Shown: one piece after another, positions 45,162 to 54,281 of the stretch
Layout of the letters: every line of letters starts with the position of its first letter
Position numbering within the stretch: the first letter of the stretch is position 1
The notes under the pieces: generated by a model
Database searches by the model: none
What the model saw: only the letters and a program-made list of their open reading frames with translations
What the model was told of the DNA's origin: nothing
Source of the DNA: Rubinisphaera italica
GTDB lineage: Bacteria > Planctomycetota > Planctomycetia > Planctomycetales > Planctomycetaceae
Assembly (NCBI RefSeq): GCF_007859715.1
Contig: NZ_SJPG01000001.1
Coordinates: 4,366,728-4,430,727, forward strand
Reading direction: 5' to 3'
DNA: 64,000 nucleotides
Program-made: the position numbers and the translations under genes

Positions 45162-45785
45162 ATGGCGATCATGTCGTTCCAGAAACCTTCTGCAGAATTT
45201 CTTTCCCGTTTTCTGAATGGGCAGAAAGAGTTGGAATTCACCTACCCGGAATTTGGTGCGACAGCGGGAGAGTTGCCGCAGGGATATTTGGTCGACCGGA
45301 CTCGAATTGAGTTAGGGAATGGTTTGACAGTTTTTGAGAAGGCGAAGCAGGCATTGGAACAGTGGGAGCAGTTTCAACTCGGTTGGGTGGAAACGTGGCC
45401 CCGAGAGGTTCCTATTCAAACGGGGGAAGAAGTCGCCATCATGGCGAAATCATTTGGTTGCTGGTGGTTGAATTCGTGTCGAATTGTGTATTGCATTGAT
45501 GATCAGGACGCGATCACCAAATTCGGATTCGCCTACGGCACCTTGCCAGGCCATCTCGAATGTGGGGAAGAACGATTCCTGATTGAATGGAATCGGCAAA
45601 CGGATATTGTGGCCTATGAAATTCTCGCCTTCTCGAAACCGGGACACCTGCTGACACGCCTGGGTTATCCGTTTGCTCGGAGAAATCAGAAACGATTTGC
45701 CAGAGAGTCAGCCGCTCGTCTGCAACATGTTGCAAGTTCAACAAAATCGAGCAGAGTTGAATTTAAGAATGAAAAGGCTGATTGA
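45162..45785 (+). CDS. DUF1990 domain protein
   Basis: 207 residues, ATG at 45162 with AGGAG upstream. The DUF1990 family blocks are LEFTYPEFGATAG, GNGLTVFEKAKQALEQWEQFQLGW, YGTLPGHLECGEERFLIEW and YEILAFSKPGHLLTRLGYPFARRNQKRFARESAARL. Small helical proteins, mostly uncharacterised, found in bacteria and plants. The stop overlaps the next gene (ATGA). Confidence 0.9.
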   Translation: MAIMSFQKPSAEFLSRFLNGQKELEFTYPEFGATAGELPQGYLVDRTRIELGNGLTVFEKAKQALEQWEQFQLGWVETWPREVPIQTGEEVAIMAKSFGCWWLNSCRIVYCIDDQDAITKFGFAYGTLPGHLECGEERFLIEWNRQTDIVAYEILAFSKPGHLLTRLGYPFARRNQKRFARESAARLQHVASSTKSSRVEFKNEKAD

Positions 45786-46513
45786 TGAAATCACCCGAAT
45801 CTCGATCTGTCCCGGAAAACAAGCCTCCGAAAAAAAGTCGGTGGATTTTTCGTTGGTTGAAGCGGAGTTTAGTGTTTTTTCTGGCTTTGATCGGGAGTTA
45901 TTTTCTGATCATTCTGATCGGCCTGCTGCCCGCTAATTCCGACTTTGAAGAGTCACCCGATGGCATCGAAATCTTTATCACTTCCAATGGCGTTCATGCG
46001 GATGTCGTGATGCCGATTGAGACGGATGTGGTCAACTGGCGAAAGACATTTGAAGGAGTCTCGTTTCCTCAAAATACAGACTGGGCAACTCATGTCGCGG
46101 TAGGCTGGGGTGACAAAGGGTTTTATGTGGAAACTCCCACGTGGGCGGACTTGAAAGTTTCAACCGCGTTTCGAGCCTTGTTCACTCCCTCACCCTGTTG
46201 CCTGCACGTGGTGATGCAGAATCAGCCGAAGACAGGAGAAAATGTTCGGGCGGTGAAGATTTCAGAGGCACAATACCGCAAAATGGTCGAGACCATTCAA
46301 GCCTGTTTTCTCCTTCAGAAGGAGAATATTGCATCAATTTCTGACTCAAGTTATGGCAAATACGATACGTTTTACAAAGCGATTGGCAATTATCATTGCC
46401 TGAACACCTGCAATTCCTGGGTTGGCTGGGTGATGCGGGAATCGGGTATTAAAGCCCCTCTGTTGACTCCTTTGCCTAAGTCGGTGTTCCTGTATCTCCC
46501 TGCACCTGAATAG
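45782..46513 (+). CDS. DUF2459/TIGR02117 family membrane protein
   Basis: 243 residues with one N-terminal span (LVFFLALIGSYFLIILIGLLP). Family blocks: IFITSNGVHADVVMPI, WGDKGFYVETPTWADL, YDTFYKAIGNYHCLNTCNSWVGWVMRESG. The family is sometimes named after urease clusters, but no urease genes are present, and its function is unknown. The Cys of TCNSWVG and nearby His suggest a papain-like (NlpC) type of fold, which is a guess. Confidence 0.87.
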   Translation: MMKSPESRSVPENKPPKKSRWIFRWLKRSLVFFLALIGSYFLIILIGLLPANSDFEESPDGIEIFITSNGVHADVVMPIETDVVNWRKTFEGVSFPQNTDWATHVAVGWGDKGFYVETPTWADLKVSTAFRALFTPSPCCLHVVMQNQPKTGENVRAVKISEAQYRKMVETIQACFLLQKENIASISDSSYGKYDTFYKAIGNYHCLNTCNSWVGWVMRESGIKAPLLTPLPKSVFLYLPAPE

Positions 46514-46725
46514 GATATCGATCAATTTAATTGTCGAAATTGGAAACCGGAAGCCGTTACAGATGTTAAATGATATAGTGAAATATGTTTTCATAATTTC
46601 ATCATTTTGTGAAATACTTCACGAACTGCTAATTTTCACAGTGACATAATCAGTGTCGGGGATAAAATACCCAGTAGTCAATCAATGCCGACGCAAGTCG
46701 AGTACTCACTTAATGGAGGTAAAAG

Positions 46726-47301
46726 ATGTCGGATAATCAGGATTTGAATAATCAGGAAACTGGATTTGAAGATTCTCCCAATATGGTTCCAGGTGAAATT
46801 GTTTCCGGCGAATCGATTACCGAAAAAAATAGCTCTAAGTCTCAGTTTGGAAAATTGATGATTGCCGTCGCCTTGCTTCTGGTAGCTGGTGGCTGGGGTT
46901 ACGCCAAACAGGATGAATTCAAAGCGGCTCTGGGCATGGAAGTCGAAAACAACTTTCCTGGTTGTACGGCTGGAGGCTCCTGCTGCAGTCATGCGACTGA
47001 GCTGACCGAAAGTGGCGAACCAGGCATGTGTTGTCATGAAGAAAAAGTCGCCGAGCATGCCTCGTGTTGTGCAGAAATGCAGAAAAACGCGATGGTCGCT
47101 GCTTTGCTGGAAGGTGTTACCGAGGAAGGTTTGAATCCCGAAAATTCTGAGTCGGCTCCCATCGCAGCCGAGTTGGTAGTGACAGATGAAGCCACTGAAA
47201 TCGAAGAATCTGCTACTGAAGAAGTGGTTCCTGTGATCGAATCTGAGGAAGTAGTCACTCCCGTTGAAGAAGTTTCTGCCGAAACTCCTGCAGCGACGTA
47301 A
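46726..47301 (+). CDS. Membrane protein with repeated Cys-Cys pairs and acidic tail
   Basis: 191 residues; ATG with GGAGG upstream. A polar N-terminus (~40 residues), one span (LMIAVALLLVAGGWGYA), then a Cys-rich segment with CTAGGSCCSH, MCCHE and SCCAE, containing three CC pairs with nearby His and Glu, and an acidic Glu/Val/Thr tail. The pairs resemble metal-chelating or redox motifs, but I recognise no family. Terminator at 47328. Confidence 0.7.
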   Translation: MSDNQDLNNQETGFEDSPNMVPGEIVSGESITEKNSSKSQFGKLMIAVALLLVAGGWGYAKQDEFKAALGMEVENNFPGCTAGGSCCSHATELTESGEPGMCCHEEKVAEHASCCAEMQKNAMVAALLEGVTEEGLNPENSESAPIAAELVVTDEATEIEESATEEVVPVIESEEVVTPVEEVSAETPAAT

Positions 47302-47327
47302 TCGATTCTATGCTTCCGATAATTAAT

Positions 47328-47358
47328 AACGCTCTGCATAACTGCGGAGCGTTTTTTT
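47328..47358 (+). terminator. Intrinsic terminator after the Cys-pair protein
   Basis: Ten-base stem AACGCTCTGC/GCGGAGCGTT (one G-T) with loop ATAACT and a run of seven T. Confidence 0.88.
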
Positions 47359-47502
47359 ATGGTTATAGAAACTTTTCCAGACTTGTGTGTGCGATCCGTT
47401 TGAATTGTCTGGCGTTTATTGCGGAGAGCGAAATAGTCACTTATGATTCAAAAAGTTAGCTCGAGCTCGAAAGAATTTTGGATAAAGTCGGAATCAACTG
47501 GA

Positions 47503-48492
47503 ATGGCACAAACGAATCGCATTCGCCGCCTGCTGCGGATTGTGGCGATTCTTCACTCGGGACGTTTAGTAAATGCTCCCGATCTGGCTCGGGAATGTGA
47601 GGTCTCCCGTCGCACAATTTTTCGCGATATCGAAAATCTGCGGGATTCCGGGCTACTCATTTCGTATGATGAAAAAAAGCAGACCTATCATTTTGAGAGC
47701 AGTCAATTCCTGATTCCAACCGATTTAACGGCCGAAGAAATACTGGCATTACTGGTGCTCTGTCAGGATTATGCAGATTCCGAAACTGGAATTCCTCATC
47801 TGGCACCGGCTCGAATGGCGGCCTTCAAACTCGCCAGTCGATTGCCGAGTGAGGTTCGTCAGTCGTTTGGAGAACTGTTGGACCTGCATCACCTGCAACT
47901 GCCTCCGCTGGCGAAACAGGACGAGACAAATCAGATTTACGATCAGATTCAAACGGCCTTGAAAACACAGCATCCTTTGCAAGTGGAATACAACAGTTTT
48001 GCAGATCAGGATGTGATTCGGACTCGGCTCAATCCCTATGCCCTCTATTTTGGAAATCGCAGCTGGTACGTGATTGGACACGCTTCTTTGTTTCGGCAAG
48101 TCCGTACATTTCATCTGAAACGCTTTCACAAAGCCGAACTTCTGACCAGGCAAAACTATAAAATCCCGGCTCGATTTTCGCTGGAAAATTATTTTGGAAA
48201 TGCCTGGCAGATGATCCGGGAGACCTCTCAAAAGCATGAGGTGATTGTCCGCTTCGGGAGAAAAGTGGCCGGGAATGTGGCCGAAGTCCACTGGCATAAA
48301 ACCCAGCAGATTGAAAAATATGCCGATGGCACGATCGATTTTCGAGTTGAAGTCGAAGGACTCAATGAGATTTGCTGGTGGATTCTCGGCTACGGAAATC
48401 AGGCTTATGTTGTGCAACCGCTCGAATTACGTAATATGATAGTGAAACACGCTCAACGTATGATTGAGCAATACCTTCCTCCGTCCAGATGA
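47503..48492 (+). CDS. HTH-WYL transcriptional regulator
   Basis: About 329 residues. N-terminal DeoR-like helix-turn-helix (RIRRLLRIVAILHSGRLVNAPDLARECEVSRRTIFRDIENLRD) followed by a WYL domain (QALKTQHPLQVEYNSFADQDV, NPYALYFGNRSWYVIGHASL) and a WYL C-terminal extension. Such regulators bind nucleotide or RNA-like ligands. The longer start at 47443 lacks a ribosome-binding site. Overlaps the next ORF only if the longer 48489 start is used. Confidence 0.88.
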   Translation: MAQTNRIRRLLRIVAILHSGRLVNAPDLARECEVSRRTIFRDIENLRDSGLLISYDEKKQTYHFESSQFLIPTDLTAEEILALLVLCQDYADSETGIPHLAPARMAAFKLASRLPSEVRQSFGELLDLHHLQLPPLAKQDETNQIYDQIQTALKTQHPLQVEYNSFADQDVIRTRLNPYALYFGNRSWYVIGHASLFRQVRTFHLKRFHKAELLTRQNYKIPARFSLENYFGNAWQMIRETSQKHEVIVRFGRKVAGNVAEVHWHKTQQIEKYADGTIDFRVEVEGLNEICWWILGYGNQAYVVQPLELRNMIVKHAQRMIEQYLPPSR

Positions 48493-48551
48493 TTCGTGCT
48501 TGTGATCATCTTCCCGCCAATTCGATTACGATTTTAATTCTGGAGAGTCCT

Positions 48552-49598
48552 ATGAGAACATTCCTAATGTCTTGCTGTGTAGCATTTCTGATTTCAACCG
48601 CAACTTCTGCAGACGATTTGAAGAAGGGAGATAAGCCAGTGCTACGCATCGGAATTATTGGTCTGGATACATCACACGCGGTTCATTTCACAAAAACGAT
48701 TAACAGTAAGACACCTTTGCCGGAATTTTCCGGATGCAGGATTGTCGCCGCGTATCCTCAGGGGAGTGCGGATATTGAATCGAGCGTAAGCCGGATACCA
48801 GGTTATACAGAAGAAGTTCAGAAATACGGCGTCGAGATTGTCGACTCGATCCCTGCACTGCTCGAAAAAGTCGATGCGGTTTTACTCGAAACGAACGACG
48901 GCCGTCCTCATCTTGAACAGGTGATTCCGGTTCTCAAAGCGGGCAAGCCCGTCTTTGTCGACAAACCTGTCGCGGCGTCTCTGGTCGATGCGATCGCAAT
49001 TTATCAGGCTGCAAAAATCCTGGATGTTCCACTCTTTACATCGTCCTCATTGAGATTCACGACCGGAGCACAGGAAATTAAAGCGGGAGCAATTGGCGAT
49101 ATTCTTGGCTGCGACACCTTCAGCCCTTGCCCAATTGAACCAACGCATCCCGATTTATTCTGGTACGGAATTCATGGCGTTGAACCGCTCTTCACCTTGA
49201 TGGGTCCAGACTGTGAAACGGTGACTCGAGTCCACACCGAGAGCTGCGACGTGGTTGTCGGAACCTGGGCTGATGGACGGATTGGGACATTCCGCGGTCG
49301 TCGCGGAAAAGATGGCAAATACATGGGAGGATACGGCGGGACCGCATTTGGTACGAAGGGCACTCGGCCGATCGGCAGTTTCAGTGGATACGAGCCTCTT
49401 CTTTCGGAAATCATTAAGTTCTTCAAGTCGGGCGTCGCCCCAATGGATTCGCAGGAGACATTGGAAATCTACGCCTTCATGGAAGCTGCTGATGAAAGTC
49501 GTCAACAACATGGAAAAACGATTTCTCTGAAAGCAGTCATGGATGATGCGACTATTCAAGCGAAAGAATTATTGAAAACGAAATACGATCTGGAATAA
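48552..49598 (+). CDS. Gfo/Idh/MocA-like oxidoreductase, secreted
   Basis: 348 residues with a Sec signal peptide (MRTFLMSCCVAFLISTATSA, cleavage near residue 20) and Rossmann GIIGLDTSHAVHFTK, VLLETNDGRPHLEQVIP and VFVDKPVAA, where the usual EKP is DKP. Start 48552 has GGAGAG upstream. The C-terminal domain contains SSLRFTTGAQEIK and IHGVEPLFTLMGPDCETVTRV. Sugar oxidoreductase of unknown substrate; a hairpin terminator follows at 49664. Confidence 0.88.
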   Translation: MRTFLMSCCVAFLISTATSADDLKKGDKPVLRIGIIGLDTSHAVHFTKTINSKTPLPEFSGCRIVAAYPQGSADIESSVSRIPGYTEEVQKYGVEIVDSIPALLEKVDAVLLETNDGRPHLEQVIPVLKAGKPVFVDKPVAASLVDAIAIYQAAKILDVPLFTSSSLRFTTGAQEIKAGAIGDILGCDTFSPCPIEPTHPDLFWYGIHGVEPLFTLMGPDCETVTRVHTESCDVVVGTWADGRIGTFRGRRGKDGKYMGGYGGTAFGTKGTRPIGSFSGYEPLLSEIIKFFKSGVAPMDSQETLEIYAFMEAADESRQQHGKTISLKAVMDDATIQAKELLKTKYDLE

Positions 49599-49663
49599 TT
49601 GATCCACTTCAAAGATGCCTGCGTTAAAAACTTGAGAATACTCTGAAAGGTCAAATTGTGAGC

Positions 49664-49702
49664 CCGCAGGTCCGACGCTGCCGGACCTGCGGAGTATTTT
49701 TT
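49664..49702 (+). terminator. Strong hairpin terminator after the secreted oxidoreductase
   Basis: 11-base stem CCGCAGGTCCG/CGGACCTGCGG with a 7-base loop, flanked by pairing AATACTC/GAGTATT and ending in TTTTTT. Confidence 0.85.
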
Positions 49703-49729
49703 GATTCAAGGCAGGCAGGAGAAAGTTCA

Positions 49730-50263
49730 ATGTCAGCACTTCAAACGCGCAGCAAGTCTCTGGATGAGATTGAATTTGAAATCATTGAGTTTCCAAACGG
49801 AACCATGAAACGCTTCGTCTACGAGAATGGAACATCGTTCGAGGAATATAAGTCACATGCGTCCTGGCTGGGGATGCCTTTTTATCATCGGACTTCCGGA
49901 AGAAACCCAGTGACTGGGAAGCTCGTTCCAGCAAAAGGGGTAATTGCAGTCGGCCGCCGCGCCTACGGCGTAATTGCCTGCGGTCAGATGGCGTGTGGAT
50001 TGATTACGTTCGGGCAATTGTCGCTGGGCGTTCTCTTCGGAGTCGGTCAGGCGACAACCGGTCTGGTTGCGGTTGGACAACTGGGAATATCTGCATTTTT
50101 CGGATTGGGACAGATTGTCATTGGTCACATGGCAATCGGACAAGTTGCCTATGGGCGTTATGTCCTGGCTCAACTCGGGTGGGGCGAGCATGTCTGGGAT
50201 ACACGTGCCGTTGATCCGGTAGCCGTGCAGAATTTCGAGTGGCTGACAAGTTTGCTTATGTGA
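49730..50263 (+). CDS. Glycine-pentad repeat protein, unknown function
   Basis: 177 residues from ATG 49730 with AGGAG upstream. After a polar N-terminus (DEIEFEIIEFPNGTMKRFVYENG), residues ~65-145 form about 14 consecutive units of five residues ending in Gly (VIAVG RRAYG VIACG QMACG LITFG QLSLG and so on), with alternate units beginning with Gln or a basic residue. The C-terminus is WGEHVWDTRAVDPVAVQNFEWL. A solenoid-like beta-helix is plausible; short Gly spacing argues against ordinary transmembrane helices. I recognise no named family. Confidence 0.72.
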   Translation: MSALQTRSKSLDEIEFEIIEFPNGTMKRFVYENGTSFEEYKSHASWLGMPFYHRTSGRNPVTGKLVPAKGVIAVGRRAYGVIACGQMACGLITFGQLSLGVLFGVGQATTGLVAVGQLGISAFFGLGQIVIGHMAIGQVAYGRYVLAQLGWGEHVWDTRAVDPVAVQNFEWLTSLLM

Positions 50264-50286
50264 ATGTCGCGTTGGTTATAAAAAAA

Positions 50287-50305
50287 CTGCTGGGCAAGCC
50301 AGCAG
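50287..50305. repeat. Short hairpin between convergent genes
   Basis: CTGCTGG/CCAGCAG stem with a 5-base loop, preceded by six A on the plus strand (an intrinsic terminator for the minus-strand direction) and resembling the GGGTGGCACTGCTGG dispersed repeats of planctomycetes. Confidence 0.55.
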
Positions 50306-50345
50306 TGGCACACATTTAATATTTTCAGTCTCTATGTCAGGCTGA

Positions 50346-51248
50346 TTACAGCAACGTTTTCAGCTGAATCAGCCAAACGGGAATCGCTTCTTTTGGAGGT
50401 TCTGCGGCTTCGTATTCCAAAGCGACCCATCCGCCGTAATTGGCTTCTTTGAGGACATTAACGATCTTGCTCAAATCGGCGGGGACTTTACGATCATTCT
50501 GCCAAATTTCAACTTTCACTTGAGCGTTCACCGCATAGGGAGCAATTTTAGCCAGTTCTGCATACACATTGCCGAAGTTTCTGAAGTTGCCGGAGTCGAA
50601 ATTGACACCAAACCAGGGAGACTCGACCTGCTTGACGATCTTCAGCATATCTTCGGGGGAAGCCGTGATTCCTCCATGATTTTCGAGTGCCAGAAAAATA
50701 CCGTGTTGTGCAGCGATTTCACAAGCGGTATTGCAGGCGGTAGCACATCGCTGGATCGCTTCTTCAGTCGTCGAACCCTTCTGCACTTTCCCCGCGAATA
50801 TCCGAATGGCGGGTGCTCCTAATGTGGCATAGGCTTTGATCCACTTTTCCACTTCATCGAGTTGTGACTGCAATTTTGCAGGCTCGACACAAAAGTCGTT
50901 GCGAATCGCACCGCCAGAAATGCTGATGCCAGCAGTATGGCAATGTTGTTTTAAATCGAGCAGATAGGCATCATCAAAATCTGTGGGGAAGTAATAAGAC
51001 GTCAGCTCAACGCCGGGCACATCCTGATCTCGGCAGTAATCGACGAGATCGAAAAGAGTCATTTCTGCAGGTTTGCCTTTCTGAGCCGTCAGTTCTTTGC
51101 GAAAGGAATACGCCGCCAGCGACAACTTCATCGGCCCCGGCTCTTTACGTGCAAATGGTTCTATCGCCAGCGCAGGATTTGTCAGGAACAATCCAGCTGC
51201 TGTTGCGGACGTTGCCAGGAATGAGCGTCGGGAGAATGGTGCGTTCAT
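50346..51248 (-). CDS. Sugar phosphate isomerase/epimerase-type TIM barrel, exported
   Basis: 300 residues. A Tat-type signal (FSRRSFLATSATAAGLFLTNPALA) precedes an AP endonuclease 2/xylose isomerase-like barrel (LSLAAYSFRKEL, GVELTSYYFP, FLALENHGG, WFGVNFDSGNFRNFG, GWVALEYE). The His, Glu and Asp in ENHGG, DSGN and EYE match metal ligands of the family. Likely an isomerase or epimerase of free sugars outside the cytoplasm. It has a short gap to the next gene on the same strand (51351). Confidence 0.9.
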   Translation of the reverse strand: MNAPFSRRSFLATSATAAGLFLTNPALAIEPFARKEPGPMKLSLAAYSFRKELTAQKGKPAEMTLFDLVDYCRDQDVPGVELTSYYFPTDFDDAYLLDLKQHCHTAGISISGGAIRNDFCVEPAKLQSQLDEVEKWIKAYATLGAPAIRIFAGKVQKGSTTEEAIQRCATACNTACEIAAQHGIFLALENHGGITASPEDMLKIVKQVESPWFGVNFDSGNFRNFGNVYAELAKIAPYAVNAQVKVEIWQNDRKVPADLSKIVNVLKEANYGGWVALEYEAAEPPKEAIPVWLIQLKTLL

Positions 51249-51350
51249 AAATTAAGTACCTGTTTCTGTTCGTTATAAAAACTGATTTTTATTATACGAT
51301 TTCTCTTTGAAAATTGCGAGAAATGACAATCCACTAGCGTTGGATTTGAC

Positions 51351-51758
51351 CTACAACTCACGCTCGGCTGCCCGGGCTTCAATCACTTCCAGTTGAACGA
51401 GATCTCCTTTATTGATACCGGGGCAATCTTGCTGCAGATCGTTCCAGGTTTTTTCATCGGTCAAATGAGAGCGCCAGAAAGGCCAGGTTCGACACTGGAT
51501 GGGACGAACCGGATAAATCGTACACTTGCGAGCCCGGCTATCGAAAAAGGTGCAATCGCCGTTCGCAAACTCCGTCAACGACTTCTGCCCTCGCAAAGGC
51601 CGGGTGTGCATGAGGCGTATTTCGCCGATCGGTTTCTCCAGGTACTCGGCGATCGCCTGAATTTCTTCCTCTGAAACCCAAACCGCACCCGGCCCACCCG
51701 TGCAGCAATTCCCACACTGTGTGCATTCGAATTTCAAACCATCTTTGTACCAGGACAT
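51351..51758 (-). CDS. YkgJ family cysteine cluster protein
   Basis: 135 residues. Eight cysteines in the order CTQCGNCC near the N-terminus, then CTFFD, KCTIYPVRPIQCRTWPFW and QQDCPG match the YkgJ/Fe-S (or zinc) cluster family. Function is not established; YkgJ-like proteins are often associated with Fe-S biogenesis. Start ATG after a TAGGG-like sequence. Upstream PduO gene is same strand. Confidence 0.9.
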   Translation of the reverse strand: MSWYKDGLKFECTQCGNCCTGGPGAVWVSEEEIQAIAEYLEKPIGEIRLMHTRPLRGQKSLTEFANGDCTFFDSRARKCTIYPVRPIQCRTWPFWRSHLTDEKTWNDLQQDCPGINKGDLVQLEVIEARAAEREL

Positions 51759-51865
51759 AGGGAGAGATTAGGGGTTAGAGGTGAGTGGTTAGAGTGGCCA
51801 GTGCTGAGTGGCCAGTGGAAAAAAATTGATCGCAGATATTAACAAGATTTCAATCGAAACCCGAT

Positions 51866-52432
51866 TCATTCCGCCTTCTTGGCTGGCATCCACAGTGGAG
51901 CAGGGTTCTCGGGATCTTCTGTGATGCGGGCCAGTTGAAAGAGGAGATCGGAGAGACGATTCAGATAGATCATTCCCTGATCGGAAACTTTTTCTTGATC
52001 GGCCAGTTTCCAGAGATCGCGTTCTGCCCGCCTGCAAACTGTGCGTGCCAGATGCAGCGAAGCTGGTAAGGGAGCCCCGCCTGGGAGGATGAAACTCGAA
52101 AGAGCAGGCAGTTTCTTATGAAGTTTGCCGAGCCAGTTTTCGAGTCGTTTGACCTGATGATTGGTGATTCGCGGCGGAATCTGGATTTCGGAATCCGCAG
52201 GAACGCACAATTCTGCTCCCAGATCGAACAGATCATTCTGGATCTGTCGAATCCAGTCGTAATAAGTGGCAGGCACAGGACCGGCTAATGCCAGTCCGAG
52301 ATGGGCATTCAACTCATCGAGTGAGCCGAGGCATTCGATGCGAGGATCGAACTTGGTCACTTCCGTGCCATCACCAAGTCGAGTTGTTCCTGCGTCGCCG
52401 GTTTTTGTCGTAATGTTATCCAAATGGACCAT
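51866..52432 (-). CDS. Cob(I)alamin adenosyltransferase, PduO type
   Basis: 188 residues of the PduO/MMAB family that transfers adenosyl from ATP to cob(I)alamin, making coenzyme B12. Signature blocks: TKTGDAGTTRLGDG (ATP site) and ECLGSLDELNAHLGLA at the N-terminus, then SSFILPGG and LARTVCRRAERD near the active-site Arg. The downstream YkgJ-type gene is about 110 bp away; no cobalamin transport or riboswitch is visible nearby. Confidence 0.93.
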   Translation of the reverse strand: MVHLDNITTKTGDAGTTRLGDGTEVTKFDPRIECLGSLDELNAHLGLALAGPVPATYYDWIRQIQNDLFDLGAELCVPADSEIQIPPRITNHQVKRLENWLGKLHKKLPALSSFILPGGAPLPASLHLARTVCRRAERDLWKLADQEKVSDQGMIYLNRLSDLLFQLARITEDPENPAPLWMPAKKAE

Positions 52433-52559
52433 ATGATTGCAGTTCTGTTTCCGTGTCCTGAATTCTCAATAACACGTTATAGCGAAAATTCAGGAATTCA
52501 CCACAATCAAAAGCCGAGCAAAAACTCCTGACCAAATTGATGATAACAGAATCAATTTG

Positions 52560-52647
52560 GGTGGCGGGGGTGCTCCGCATTAGCAGAAGCCCAAGGAAGT
52601 TCAACGATTCGGGGGCTACTCTTCGAGAGCGCCCCCGCCACCCTTGT
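52560..52647. repeat. Double-hairpin dispersed repeat, copy 2
   Basis: Outer arms GGTGGCGGGGG and CCCCCGCCACC with inner GAAGCCC/GGGGGCTAC, nearly identical to 20073-20160; small differences weaken the inner stem. Between two minus-strand genes. Confidence 0.85.
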
Positions 52648-52677
52648 TTATGACTTTCGCAATCGTTTGAACATGTT

Positions 52678-54072
52678 TCATTCGGAAAGGTAAAGCAAGG
52701 TCAACAGTTTAGAAAGCTCAAAGTGGTCCTGTTCACTGCCGACGACGATTAGCTTATTGCCTGTAGGAATAATTTTGAGATCTTTTGAGCCTAACGCGTC
52801 CTGTAATGTCTGGACAAGATTCTCTAAATTCTCCTTATCAGTAATTTCGGTAACATTGTAGAGCCGCCGAATGGGATTGCTCTTAGCCTGTTCAAGTGTG
52901 GTGATTACGAGCGCTTCATCCCGGACTTGATATGTCAGTTGAAAAGTCGGCAAGACCTTTTCTATCGCGGCTCGTAGAGAAAGTTCCTCATCCAGAATAT
53001 CGACAATCGCGTCTCCGTGCTTCGCCAGGTTCTCAGTCGCAGCGTTGTCGAAGACAATCGGAATTTCATAAAGATCCTGAAGAAACTCACAAAACTCATC
53101 CAATGGAATCTCATAAAAAGCAAACTCGGAGCGTTCATCGAGCAGATTAAGAATCTGCTGCTCGCGATTGCGATCTTTTTCAGAAACGATTGGCCAGCGG
53201 GATGTCGAGATTGCGGGTCGGCTTTCGTAGCGATAGTAAGCGGGATCGATCAGATGCACAATTTCCCGTGCAGTTTTGCTTAGAGGAGTGCCGCTATTCT
53301 TGGCCATTTCCTTCAACGCATTTTCCAAATGTCTCGACTGGGTCAATAATTCGACGTCATCACGTGGTTCGGGGAGATCGGTCATGGCCTGAGTCACTCT
53401 TGGATTGGCTTTTAATCGAGACAAGACCCAATTCTGCAACTCCGGTTCATCAATCGATTGGATCGCATGGGCAAACCACTTCTGAATTTCGATGAGGGAT
53501 TGGTCGGATTCATAAGCGAACCTCTCGACGGAAGCCAATTGGTCTTTTAACCGATCCATCTCCTCCAGGATTTCCTGCCGGTCCTCTTGCATGTCAGAGA
53601 GTCGAGCGTCGAAATGATCTCTCTTCTGCATTTGCTGAAGCTGCTCATCAAGAACATCATGCTCTAGCTCAGTTCGACGATCGACCGCTTGATACATTTG
53701 TTTTGCGATCTCATTGAGCTCTTTCTCAGAGAGCAGTGGTTGAAGCTTATCGAGTAGATTCTCAACCTGCTTTTTGTCTTCTTCGACTCGCTTCTTGATA
53801 TTTTCCTCTCGTTCCTTGAAAGACTTTGCCCGCTCCTCAATCTCTTTTTTCCTTTTGGCTTCCTCAGCTTTCATCTCCTCCGCCAATTCCTCCAGAAGTG
53901 AATCGTCCGGCTTTTCAATTGGAGTACCAAAGGGATCTGTGACAGGATCTGGTTGATTTCCTCCAAACGGATCACTCCCCCCAAATGGATCGCCTTCTTG
54001 TGCATGGATGGATGGAGTGAAAACGAGTAGGCTGAATAAGACCATCAGGGATGGAAGCTTGAATAAACTCAT
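52678..54072 (-). CDS. Exported coiled-coil protein with STN/secretin-N-like domains
   Basis: 464 residues; AAGGAA upstream of the ATG at 54072. A signal peptide (to about residue 24, HAQEG) is followed by GDPFGG repeats, a long charged coiled coil (about 57-185), a linker, and a domain near 317-392 (FYEIPLDEFCEFLQDLYEIPIVFD, LSLRAAIEKVL, LVITTLEQA) that resembles secretin STN/N-domains, with a second one (RLYNVTEITDKENLENLVQTLQDAL, GNKLIVVG) at 402-460. No secretin barrel follows. Probably periplasmic; the function is unknown. Confidence 0.75.
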   Translation of the reverse strand: MSLFKLPSLMVLFSLLVFTPSIHAQEGDPFGGSDPFGGNQPDPVTDPFGTPIEKPDDSLLEELAEEMKAEEAKRKKEIEERAKSFKEREENIKKRVEEDKKQVENLLDKLQPLLSEKELNEIAKQMYQAVDRRTELEHDVLDEQLQQMQKRDHFDARLSDMQEDRQEILEEMDRLKDQLASVERFAYESDQSLIEIQKWFAHAIQSIDEPELQNWVLSRLKANPRVTQAMTDLPEPRDDVELLTQSRHLENALKEMAKNSGTPLSKTAREIVHLIDPAYYRYESRPAISTSRWPIVSEKDRNREQQILNLLDERSEFAFYEIPLDEFCEFLQDLYEIPIVFDNAATENLAKHGDAIVDILDEELSLRAAIEKVLPTFQLTYQVRDEALVITTLEQAKSNPIRRLYNVTEITDKENLENLVQTLQDALGSKDLKIIPTGNKLIVVGSEQDHFELSKLLTLLYLSE

Positions 54073-54281
54073 CGAGTTAATTCCTTTTTGTGACGGATTT
54101 CGTAACTGACTGGTCATCAGTTTTCATGATGCGCATAATAGAGAAACTCCAAATTATCTGGAGACTCCCCGGAACGCAATCAATTTTTGTACAGCTTGGG
54201 GAATCGCTCCAGAAAACAATCCTCATAATTCTCCTACCAAATACAACACCTTCCAACTTCAGGTTTAACCCGTTTGTCGAT

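Noticed and set aside
52433..52677. Possible cobalamin riboswitch near the PduO-type gene
   Set aside because: No B12-box-like sequence found; only a dispersed repeat is present.
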